Shown here: in pieces, positions 24,949 to 34,349 of the stretch
Layout of the letters: every line of letters begins with the position of its first letter
Position numbering within the stretch: position 1 is the stretch's first letter
NCBI GenBank assembly: GCA_913056165.1
Contig: CAJXMD010000022.1
Coordinates: forward strand, 1 to 34,349
Source: an uncultured Halieaceae bacterium
GTDB lineage: Bacteria; Pseudomonadota; Gammaproteobacteria; Pseudomonadales; Halieaceae
DNA length: 34,349 bases
Reading direction: 5' to 3'
Program-made: the position numbers and the translations under genes
The notes under the pieces: model-generated
The model's input: only the letters and a program-made list of their open reading frames with translations
Databases searched by the model: none
What the model was told of the DNA's origin: nothing

Positions 24949-27228
24949 ATGCTGAGTAAAGAGCTTGAATCAGTATTGAACGATGCTTTCCGGACGGCGC
25001 GGGCGCGCAGGCACGAATTTATTACGGTTGAGCACCTATTGCTCGCACTGCTTGAGGATTCGGCGGCGTTAACGGTTTTGACCGCCTGCTCCGTGAGTAT
25101 CGAAGAGCTCAGAGGTGACTTGGTAGAGTTCATTGACTCCACCACGCCGCTCTTGGGCGAGGAAGAGGACGGACGGGACACACAGCCGACACTTGGCTTT
25201 CAGCGTGTATTGCAGCGAGCCGTGTTCCACGTGCAGAGCTCTGGCAAACGCGAAGTCACTGGAGCCAACATTCTGGTGGCGATCTTCTCGGAGCAAGAGT
25301 CGCAAGCGGTCTATTTCCTCAAGAGTCAAGATGTATCCAGGCTCGACGTTGTCAACTTTATTACCCACGGCATTGCCAAGGACGAAGATGGAGAGGATGA
25401 GCGCGAACCCTCTCAGACCGATGCCGGAGAGGAGGGCGCAGAGACCGCCGAGCAGCCTCTCGATACCTATGCCACTAACTTAAACGAGGAGGCCCGAACC
25501 GGCCACATCGACCCTCTTATTGGGCGACTTTCCGAGGTTGAGCGTGTCGCGCAGATTCTGGCCAGACGCCGTAAGAACAATCCTTTATTGGTGGGTGAGT
25601 CTGGGGTTGGCAAAACCGCGATAGCGGAGGGACTAGCCAAAAAGATCGTTGATGGTGATGTGCCAGAGATTCTGAAGGACGCCGTGGTTTATTCACTGGA
25701 TCTGGGTGCTTTGCTGGCCGGGACTAAATATCGCGGGGATTTCGAAAAGCGCCTCAAAGGCTTGTTGGCTAATTTGAAGGAGCGGGACCACGCCATCCTG
25801 TTCATCGATGAGATTCATACGATCATTGGCGCGGGTGCGGCGTCTGGGGGTGTCATGGATGCGTCCAACCTCCTAAAGCCGTTGCTGAGCTCTGGAAAGA
25901 TGCGCTGCATTGGATCGACTACTTACGCCGAGTATCGCGGTATCTTCGATAAGGACAAGGCGCTGAGTCGCCGCTTCCAAAAGATTGATGTGCTCGAGCC
26001 GTCAGTCGATGATGCCTACAAGATTCTCAAGGGGCTAAAAACCCGCTTCGAGGAGCACCACGGGTTGCGTTATAGCAACAAGGCACTGCGGGTTGCCACT
26101 GAAATGTCGGCGCGTTACATCACCGATCGCTACCTACCTGATAAGGCGATCGACGTCATTGACGAAGCTGGGGCGTACCAACAGTTACTGCCAGTCAGTA
26201 AGCGTAAAAAGGTAATTGGCGCGCCAGACATTGAAGCGATTGTGGCAAAGATTGCGCGGATCCCGCCCAAGACTGTGACCTCTGACGACCGCGAACTTCT
26301 CGAAAAGCTAGAACCCAACTTACAGATGGTCGTATTTGGTCAGAACAAAGCTATCAGCGAGCTCGTGGCCTCGATCAAATTGGCGCGAGCGGGCCTTCGC
26401 AGTGGCGACAAGCCTATTGGCTCCTTTTTGCTGGCGGGTCCGACCGGCGTTGGTAAAACGGAGGTCACCAAGCAGCTCTCCTTGCAGCTGGGTCTTGAGC
26501 TGATTCGCTTCGACATGTCTGAGTACATGGAGCGCCATACAGTGTCCCGATTGATTGGAGCACCTCCCGGTTATGTGGGATTCGATCAGGGCGGATTGCT
26601 GACCGACGCAGTCACCAAGCATCCGCACTCGGTTGTGTTGCTGGATGAAATTGAGAAGGCTCATCCCGAAGTGTTTAACCTGCTCTTGCAGGTGATGGAC
26701 CATGGGACGCTGACCGATAACAACGGCAGAAAAGCGGATTTCCGCAATGTCATTCTGGTTATGACAACGAATGCGGGGGCGGAGAATATTAGCCGCCGTT
26801 CGATCGGCTTTACTCATCAAGATCACACCACTGATTCTCTTGAAGCGATCAATCGCATGTTCACCCCGGAATTCAGAAACAGGCTTGACTCTATTGTTGG
26901 CTTCGAACCCCTAGGCGAAGACGTCATTCTCACCGTAGTAGACAAGTTTCTCACGGAGCTTCAGGGCCAGCTGGACGAGAAGGGCGTACAGCTCGATGTG
27001 GATGAGGAAGCCAGACTCTGGCTCGTTGAAAAGGGTTATGACCGCACCATGGGAGCCAGGCCCATGGCACGGGTGATTCAGGAGCACATCAAGAAGCCGC
27101 TTGCAGATATGGTTCTGTTTGGCGGGTTGAGCAAGGGGGGTATTGCGCGGGTGACGCTGAAGGACGACCGGTCTGCTCTTCAAGTGGTCGCGGATGTCGA
27201 AACCCTGGAGCCCGCGGAAGTAGGGTGA
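24949..27228 (+). CDS. clpA: ClpA, ATP-dependent unfoldase of the ClpAP protease
   Basis: 759 residues (E. coli 758). An N-terminal Clp-N repeat domain (residues 1-145), which docks ClpS, is followed by an acidic linker rich in Asp and Glu. Two AAA+ modules follow: Walker A GESGVGKT at 216-223 with [14 protein letters not shown], and GPTGVGKT at 497-504 with [14 protein letters not shown]. The IGF loop at 619-621 marks a ClpP-docking unfoldase and excludes ClpB, as does the lack of a middle coiled coil. AGGGGAAA precedes the ATG. clpP is not in the window. It is convergent with infA with a 10-bp gap and no visible terminator. Confidence 0.98.
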   Translation: MLSKELESVLNDAFRTARARRHEFITVEHLLLALLEDSAALTVLTACSVSIEELRGDLVEFIDSTTPLLGEEEDGRDTQPTLGFQRVLQRAVFHVQSSGKREVTGANILVAIFSEQESQAVYFLKSQDVSRLDVVNFITHGIAKDEDGEDEREPSQTDAGEEGAETAEQPLDTYATNLNEEARTGHIDPLIGRLSEVERVAQILARRRKNNPLLVGESGVGKTAIAEGLAKKIVDGDVPEILKDAVVYSLDLGALLAGTKYRGDFEKRLKGLLANLKERDHAILFIDEIHTIIGAGAASGGVMDASNLLKPLLSSGKMRCIGSTTYAEYRGIFDKDKALSRRFQKIDVLEPSVDDAYKILKGLKTRFEEHHGLRYSNKALRVATEMSARYITDRYLPDKAIDVIDEAGAYQQLLPVSKRKKVIGAPDIEAIVAKIARIPPKTVTSDDRELLEKLEPNLQMVVFGQNKAISELVASIKLARAGLRSGDKPIGSFLLAGPTGVGKTEVTKQLSLQLGLELIRFDMSEYMERHTVSRLIGAPPGYVGFDQGGLLTDAVTKHPHSVVLLDEIEKAHPEVFNLLLQVMDHGTLTDNNGRKADFRNVILVMTTNAGAENISRRSIGFTHQDHTTDSLEAINRMFTPEFRNRLDSIVGFEPLGEDVILTVVDKFLTELQGQLDEKGVQLDVDEEARLWLVEKGYDRTMGARPMARVIQEHIKKPLADMVLFGGLSKGGIARVTLKDDRSALQVVADVETLEPAEVG

Positions 27229-27238
27229 TAGGCGGGTT

Positions 27239-27457
27239 CTAGCGTTCTCGGTATGTGATCCGACCTTTGGTCAGATCATAAGGAGTCACTTCAACCCTTA
27301 CCTTGTCGCCGGTGAGAATGCGAATGTAGTTCTTGCGCATTTTCCCTGAAATGTGGGCGGTCACGACGTGCCCGTTCTCTAGACGGACCCTGAAGGTCGT
27401 GTTGGGGAGGGTGTCGATGATCTCTCCCTCCATTTCGATTTGATCTTCTTTAGCCAT
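27239..27457 (-). CDS. infA: Translation initiation factor IF-1
   Basis: 72 residues, the universal bacterial length; a single OB-fold that binds the ribosomal A site during initiation. The start ([19 protein letters not shown]) and end ([13 protein letters not shown]) are canonical. It lies 65 bp beyond bpt on the same strand, a gap that could hold its own promoter; I find no convincing hexamers there, only a GGCGG/CCGCC pair at about 27482-27507. The clpA-infA-bpt-aat neighbourhood is conserved in related bacteria. Confidence 0.98.
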   Translation of the reverse strand: MAKEDQIEMEGEIIDTLPNTTFRVRLENGHVVTAHISGKMRKNYIRILTGDKVRVEVTPYDLTKGRITYRER

Positions 27458-27522
27458 TCACTTCACACCAAACTTTTATGGGGCGGCACTTTACCCCAAA
27501 CACCGCCTGACAGAAAGCACAA

Positions 27523-28296
27523 TCATTCGGGTTTGTCGACAAATCGAAGCGGCATGGAAGGACCGAGGTCACCTCCCTCCGGCAAATTATCTCGCCGCTG
27601 CCAGCACCCTGATTGGAGCAACTCCAGTGGAGAAAAACGTGCTTTATAATTCATTTTCCCGCAGTTTTGTATCCAGTAACCCAGGTAAACGTAGTCTAGT
27701 GAGAGGCGCTTCGCCTCCTCGATCTGAAAAAGTACCGCGAAGGTTCCCAGGCTCCGCTTCTCTTCACTGGGGTCGTAAAACGTATAAATGGCAGATAAGC
27801 CGTCCAGCATTTGATCTGCGACTAAGACCGCAATCAACTGGTCCTCATGGCGAAGCTCAAAATAACGAGTACAGCCCAAACCATTGTTCAAAAACGAACT
27901 GTACTGATCCCTATCCGGCGGGTACATATCCCCATCTGAGTGTCGGCCTTCAATATAGCGTCGGTAAAGATCGTAAGCCTCGTCATCATCAATAGAATCT
28001 GCCTCAGCAATTCGTAGGTCACTGTTGCGTCGCCACACGCGGTCCTGACTTTTGCTTCGCTGAAACTCATCCACGATGACTCGGGAGGGAACGCAGGCGT
28101 TGCACTTAACACAGTGGGGGCGGTAGATATGATCACCACTTCGACGAAAACCCATCACCGATAGCTGGGTGTAAAGCTCCTGGGAAATCTGCTGCCGTGG
28201 ATCGATGAAAAGCGTTGTGGCTTCCTGATCAGGAAGATAACTGCAAACGTGAGGAAACGTCGTGTAAACCCGAATGTCTCGCAGTGATGCCGTCAA
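27523..28296 (-). CDS. bpt: Bpt/Ate-type aminoacyl-tRNA:protein transferase (leucyl-transferase)
   Basis: 257 residues from a TTG codon, with AAAGGGGG 6 bp upstream and a TTGA overlap with the aat stop. The N-terminal ATE domain shows HVCSYLPDQEATTLFIDP. The cysteine-rich HCVKCNACVPSRV at about residues 60-72 follows. The GNAT-like C-terminal half contains ALYxxYIxxRH-type sequence (DLYRRYIEGRH), SIYTFYDP-like SAIYTFYDPSEEKRSLG, and YLGYWIQNCGKMNYKARFSPLE. In Vibrio vulnificus the homologue transfers leucine to proteins starting with Asp or Glu, making them ClpS targets. It is often annotated as arginyltransferase; leucine is the expected donor in bacteria. Confidence 0.92.
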   Translation of the reverse strand: MTASLRDIRVYTTFPHVCSYLPDQEATTLFIDPRQQISQELYTQLSVMGFRRSGDHIYRPHCVKCNACVPSRVIVDEFQRSKSQDRVWRRNSDLRIAEADSIDDDEAYDLYRRYIEGRHSDGDMYPPDRDQYSSFLNNGLGCTRYFELRHEDQLIAVLVADQMLDGLSAIYTFYDPSEEKRSLGTFAVLFQIEEAKRLSLDYVYLGYWIQNCGKMNYKARFSPLELLQSGCWQRRDNLPEGGDLGPSMPLRFVDKPE

Positions 28297-29027
28297 GCTT
28301 CGCCCCCTTTGCCTTTTAGTTCACTCAACATGGTTGAGGTCGCGGGAAAGCCAGTCACGGCAGCCATAGCCACATCCGTCTCTTCCCCAGTGCCGACTGT
28401 CTTTATAGCCCTAGCGAGAAGATTTTCAAAGTGCTGACGGGAAAGATTTTTCGCACCGAGCGATAACAAATGGTCGCTGGAAATCTGACAGTCGATCAGG
28501 TCGATATCCGTTGCTCTGGCTCGCCATACCAGTCCGGCGAGGGCGACTTTGGAGGCTTCTGTCACACGGTGGAACATGGACTCTCCAAAAAAACAGCTAC
28601 CTAGTGCGACGCCATACAAGCCGCCGACCAACCTGTCGTGCTGCCAGACATCAATAGAGTGCGCATAGCCAAGCCTGTGCAACTGTTGATAGGCAGCAGT
28701 CATATTTCCATCAATCCAGGTGCCCTCATCTTCCGACCTCGGTCCAGCGCACCCTTCCATCACGGCTGTAAATGCCTGATCCCAAGTTAGCGTAAAGTAG
28801 TTTAATTTCATTGCTTTACGCAGCGTTTTTGATATTTTTAATTCATCAGGGAACAACACGCAGCGAGGATCGGGGGTCCACCAAAGAATGGGGTCACCCT
28901 CACTGTACCAAGGGAATATACCTCGTGAGTACGCGAGTAAAAGACGATCCGGGCTCAGGTCCCCCCCGACCGCAAGCAAACCGTTGGGATCTTCAAGCGC
29001 ATGACTGCTGTCGGGAAAATCCTCCAT
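28293..29027 (-). CDS. aat: Leucyl/phenylalanyl-tRNA--protein transferase
   Basis: 244 residues (E. coli 234). It adds Leu or Phe from tRNA to proteins with N-terminal Lys or Arg, creating ClpS-recognised degrons. Signature blocks are EDPNGLLAVGGDLSPDRLLLAYSRGIFPWYSEGDPILWWTPDPR, here cited only by position (residues 12-55), then GTWIDGNMTAAYQQLH, GLYGVALGSCFFGESMF and LIDCQISSDHLLSLGA. The ATG at 29027 gives MEDFPDSSHAL, which fits the family start. It lies 41 bp after trxB and overlaps bpt. Confidence 0.96.
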   Translation of the reverse strand: MEDFPDSSHALEDPNGLLAVGGDLSPDRLLLAYSRGIFPWYSEGDPILWWTPDPRCVLFPDELKISKTLRKAMKLNYFTLTWDQAFTAVMEGCAGPRSEDEGTWIDGNMTAAYQQLHRLGYAHSIDVWQHDRLVGGLYGVALGSCFFGESMFHRVTEASKVALAGLVWRARATDIDLIDCQISSDHLLSLGAKNLSRQHFENLLARAIKTVGTGEETDVAMAAVTGFPATSTMLSELKGKGGEA

Positions 29028-29068
29028 TGGCTGCCTAGAAGCGCTGATTGCCCTGCCTTGCCGGGGAA

Positions 29069-32465
<3,397 letters not shown>

Positions 32466-32467
32466 CG

Positions 32468-33067
32468 ATGAGATCGTCAGGTTTTCCATCTTTGTTAGTC
32501 CTAAGCATGGTAGTCGTGGCCACTGCCAGTAGCGCGCCCGGAACCCTTTTTGCTAGCGAGCTGTGGCCTATCACCACCGACACACTGGTCGGAGACTTTG
32601 AGCAGCGGATCGACGATGAATATGGCCAGAGGCTTTCAACCAGCAGTGGCCGCTTCGCGCTGCAGAAACCTCGCCTTTTCCGATGGGAAATACAGTCTCC
32701 CGGTAGACAGGCCTTTGTGAGCGATGGAGAGAGTCTCTGGCAACAGGACTTTGATCTTGAGACCTCATCAGTAGATCGGCTTGATCATGAGAGTAGCTCG
32801 CCCCTCGAGCTTCTGATGGCCAGTGAGGGAGCCTTGACAGCCCGATTTAACATCTCTCGCGTTGATGGCGTGTTGACCCTTGTTCCCAGGGAGAAGGGTG
32901 GTCTTTTTGAGTCGGTCACTTTACGGGATATCGAAAATGGTCAACATGAAATGACTATCATCGACGGATTGCAGCAGCGAATCGTGATCACCCTGACTGT
33001 TGATCCCACGGCTGCGCCTGCACCAGGTGCTTTTGTGATCCCTGAATCTGCCTATGAAGCCAGCTAG
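32468..33067 (+). CDS. lolA: LolA, periplasmic lipoprotein carrier
   Basis: 199 residues with a signal peptide (MRSSGFPSLLVLSMVVVATA and following, cleavage near residue 30) and a LolA-type beta-barrel. Typical pieces are VGDFEQRI, SSGRFALQKPRLFRWEIQSPGRQAFVSDG cited in part, SLWQQDFDLE, and the C-terminal DGLQQRIVITL. LolA takes lipoproteins released by LolCDE across the periplasm to LolB. The ftsK-lolA-rarA order is conserved in gammaproteobacteria, which supports the call although LolA sequences vary. The ATG follows the ftsK stop by 2 bp. Confidence 0.93.
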   Translation: MRSSGFPSLLVLSMVVVATASSAPGTLFASELWPITTDTLVGDFEQRIDDEYGQRLSTSSGRFALQKPRLFRWEIQSPGRQAFVSDGESLWQQDFDLETSSVDRLDHESSSPLELLMASEGALTARFNISRVDGVLTLVPREKGGLFESVTLRDIENGQHEMTIIDGLQQRIVITLTVDPTAAPAPGAFVIPESAYEAS

Positions 33068-33082
33068 CATTTCTCTGAGTTC

Positions 33083-34349
33083 ATGACGTCCATGGAGTCA
33101 CAGGGCGGATTGTTTTCGGAAGGCGGGCTACACGAGCCTCTTGCTTCTAAAATGCGTCCGAACACCCTCGAGGGTTTCGTTGGTCAACAACACCTGTTGG
33201 CGTCAGGTAAGCCACTCGCGGTGGCTATATCCTCAGGACAGTTGCACTCCTTTCTTCTATGGGGACCCCCGGGGGTTGGTAAAACCACTCTCGCACGGAT
33301 TGCTGCTGATGCAGCACAAGCTCATTTTGTGCAACTGTCTGCCGTCCTCGCCGGAGTTAAGGATATTCGCGATGCGGTTGCCCAAGCTAAAGCACGCCGG
33401 GCAGCCAGCATCGGGACGGTTTTATTTGTCGATGAGGTACACCGATTTAACAAGGCGCAACAGGATGCCTTTCTGCCCCACGTAGAGGACGGCACCCTGA
33501 TCTTCATAGGGGCGACGACGGAAAACCCCTCGTTTGAGGTCAATTCGGCGCTGTTGTCCCGGGTCAGAACTTATCGACTTCGCCCCCTCAGCCAAGAGGA
33601 GCTCGAGGAGCTTGTAAAGAAAGCACTCAGTGCCCACCTGTCTGATATCGATATAGCGCCATCGCTTATCCAAAAGCTCGCCTATGCGGCGGACGGTGAT
33701 GGACGGCGTGTTTGTGCACTCTTAGAACTTGCCGCTGATCTCGCGCCCCGGGTCGGGGGCCGCCGCGTCATTGATGACTCCATCCTGTCGGAGATCGCTG
33801 CCGGGAGTTTGCGACGTTTTGACAAGGGTGGCGATGTTTTTTACGACCAGATAAGCGCGTTACACAAGTCGGTCAGGGGCAGTGCACCAGATGCGAGCTT
33901 GTACTGGTTCGCCAGACTGCTTGACGGTGGTTGCGACCCAATTTACATCGCCCGCCGCGTCGTACGCATCGCGAGTGAGGATATTGGTAACGCCGATCCC
34001 AGAGCCTTGGAGCTGGCGCTAAACGCGTGGCAGGTTCAGGAGAGATTGGGCAGTCCCGAGGGGGAACTCGCGATTGCCCAGGCAATTACATACGCGGCCT
34101 GCGCCGCCAAAAGCAACGCTGTTTACGTCGCTTACAAACGTGCCCGGGACTTGGCAGAGCAATCAGGGTCACTTGAGGTCCCCCTCCATCTTCGCAATGC
34201 GCCAACTTCATTGATGGAGGCGGAGGGGTATGGTGATGGCTATCGATATGACCATGAGGAGCCCGATGGATTCTCGGCGGGCCAGACCTATTTCCCTGAA
34301 GAATTGCGCACGTCGCCCCTCTATGAGCCCGTTAATCGCGGACTTGAAA
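33083..34349 (+). CDS. rarA: RarA (MgsA) replication-associated AAA+ ATPase, 3' end outside window
   Basis: The frame is open from ATG 33083 (or ATG 33092, three codons later) to the window end, 422 complete codons; E. coli RarA has 447, so only about 25 residues are missing. It begins MESQGGLFSEGG...MRPNTLEGFVGQQHLL. Walker A GPPGVGKT is at 61-68, Walker B at VLFVDEVHRFNKAQQ, sensor 1 at IGATTENPSFEVN, and an arginine finger follows in LLSRVRTY. The tetramerisation region has the diagnostic DQISALHKSVRGS and IARRVVRIASEDIGNADPRAL. RarA acts at stalled replication forks and resembles clamp-loader subunits. serS would be expected next. Confidence 0.96.
   Translation, partial: MTSMESQGGLFSEGGLHEPLASKMRPNTLEGFVGQQHLLASGKPLAVAISSGQLHSFLLWGPPGVGKTTLARIAADAAQAHFVQLSAVLAGVKDIRDAVAQAKARRAASIGTVLFVDEVHRFNKAQQDAFLPHVEDGTLIFIGATTENPSFEVNSALLSRVRTYRLRPLSQEELEELVKKALSAHLSDIDIAPSLIQKLAYAADGDGRRVCALLELAADLAPRVGGRRVIDDSILSEIAAGSLRRFDKGGDVFYDQISALHKSVRGSAPDASLYWFARLLDGGCDPIYIARRVVRIASEDIGNADPRALELALNAWQVQERLGSPEGELAIAQAITYAACAAKSNAVYVAYKRARDLAEQSGSLEVPLHLRNAPTSLMEAEGYGDGYRYDHEEPDGFSAGQTYFPEELRTSPLYEPVNRGLE

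Noticed and set aside
26320-26826. 168-codon open frame on the minus strand.
   Set aside because: It is wholly antisense to the second AAA+ module of clpA and resembles no family; long antisense frames are common opposite GC-rich coding DNA.
27482-27507. GGCGG/CCGCC inverted repeat between bpt and infA as a terminator.
   Set aside because: The loop is 16 bases, the stem only 5 bp and no T run follows directly, so a functional intrinsic terminator is unlikely.

Overview
The window is a gene-dense stretch of a gammaproteobacterial chromosome. I find 32 protein-coding genes, no RNA genes, no mobile elements and no CRISPR. The organism is probably an aerobic, Pseudomonas/Cellvibrionales-like bacterium, possibly of the Halieaceae (OM60/NOR5) group. 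The order purB-hflD-mnmA-nudJ-rluE | icd ... clpS-clpA | infA-bpt-aat-trxB | ftsK-lolA-rarA matches, as I remember it, the order in pseudomonads and partly in E. coli. The genus-level guess is inference only. No stretch over 300 bases lacks a gene. The longest gaps are 21585-21781 (about 197 bp, between rluE and icd) and 7683-7838 (156 bp, between pabB and the carboxylase operon).

Left part (1-7682). A truncated short-chain dehydrogenase overlaps a VOC-fold gene, followed on the same strand by an exonuclease III homologue, a yajC without secDF, a D-cysteine desulfhydrase, an AGCS amino-acid:sodium symporter and a cytosolic 5'-nucleotidase. Then comes cysB, behind a perfect 14-bp AT-rich dyad that overlaps its likely promoter. 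cysB runs tail-to-tail into pabB with a 4-bp overlap.

Middle part (7683-16274). One operon encodes the whole propionyl-CoA to succinyl-CoA route: a carboxyltransferase subunit, a long biotin carboxylase/biotin carrier subunit, methylmalonyl-CoA epimerase, methylmalonyl-CoA mutase and the MeaB GTPase chaperone, with a small Rieske protein at the end. The two carboxylase subunits are unusual in length and motifs and are the most interesting genes here. The biotin domain carries an AccB-like 'thumb', and the biotin carboxylase has a large insertion in its ATP-grasp lid region.

Right part (16302-34349). A minus-strand operon rluE-nudJ-mnmA-hflD-purB-roxA serves RNA modification, nucleotide clean-up, purine synthesis and ribosome hydroxylation. 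It is divergent from icd, which ends in a clear intrinsic terminator. A GlcD-type FAD dehydrogenase gene lies between icd and clpS, where I recall pseudomonads carrying cspD. Next come the bacterial N-degron genes (clpS, clpA, bpt, aat) with infA and trxB among them, then ftsK, lolA and a rarA that runs off the right edge. About nine genes appear to use GTG, TTG or possibly CTG starts, so several start choices are argued individually.
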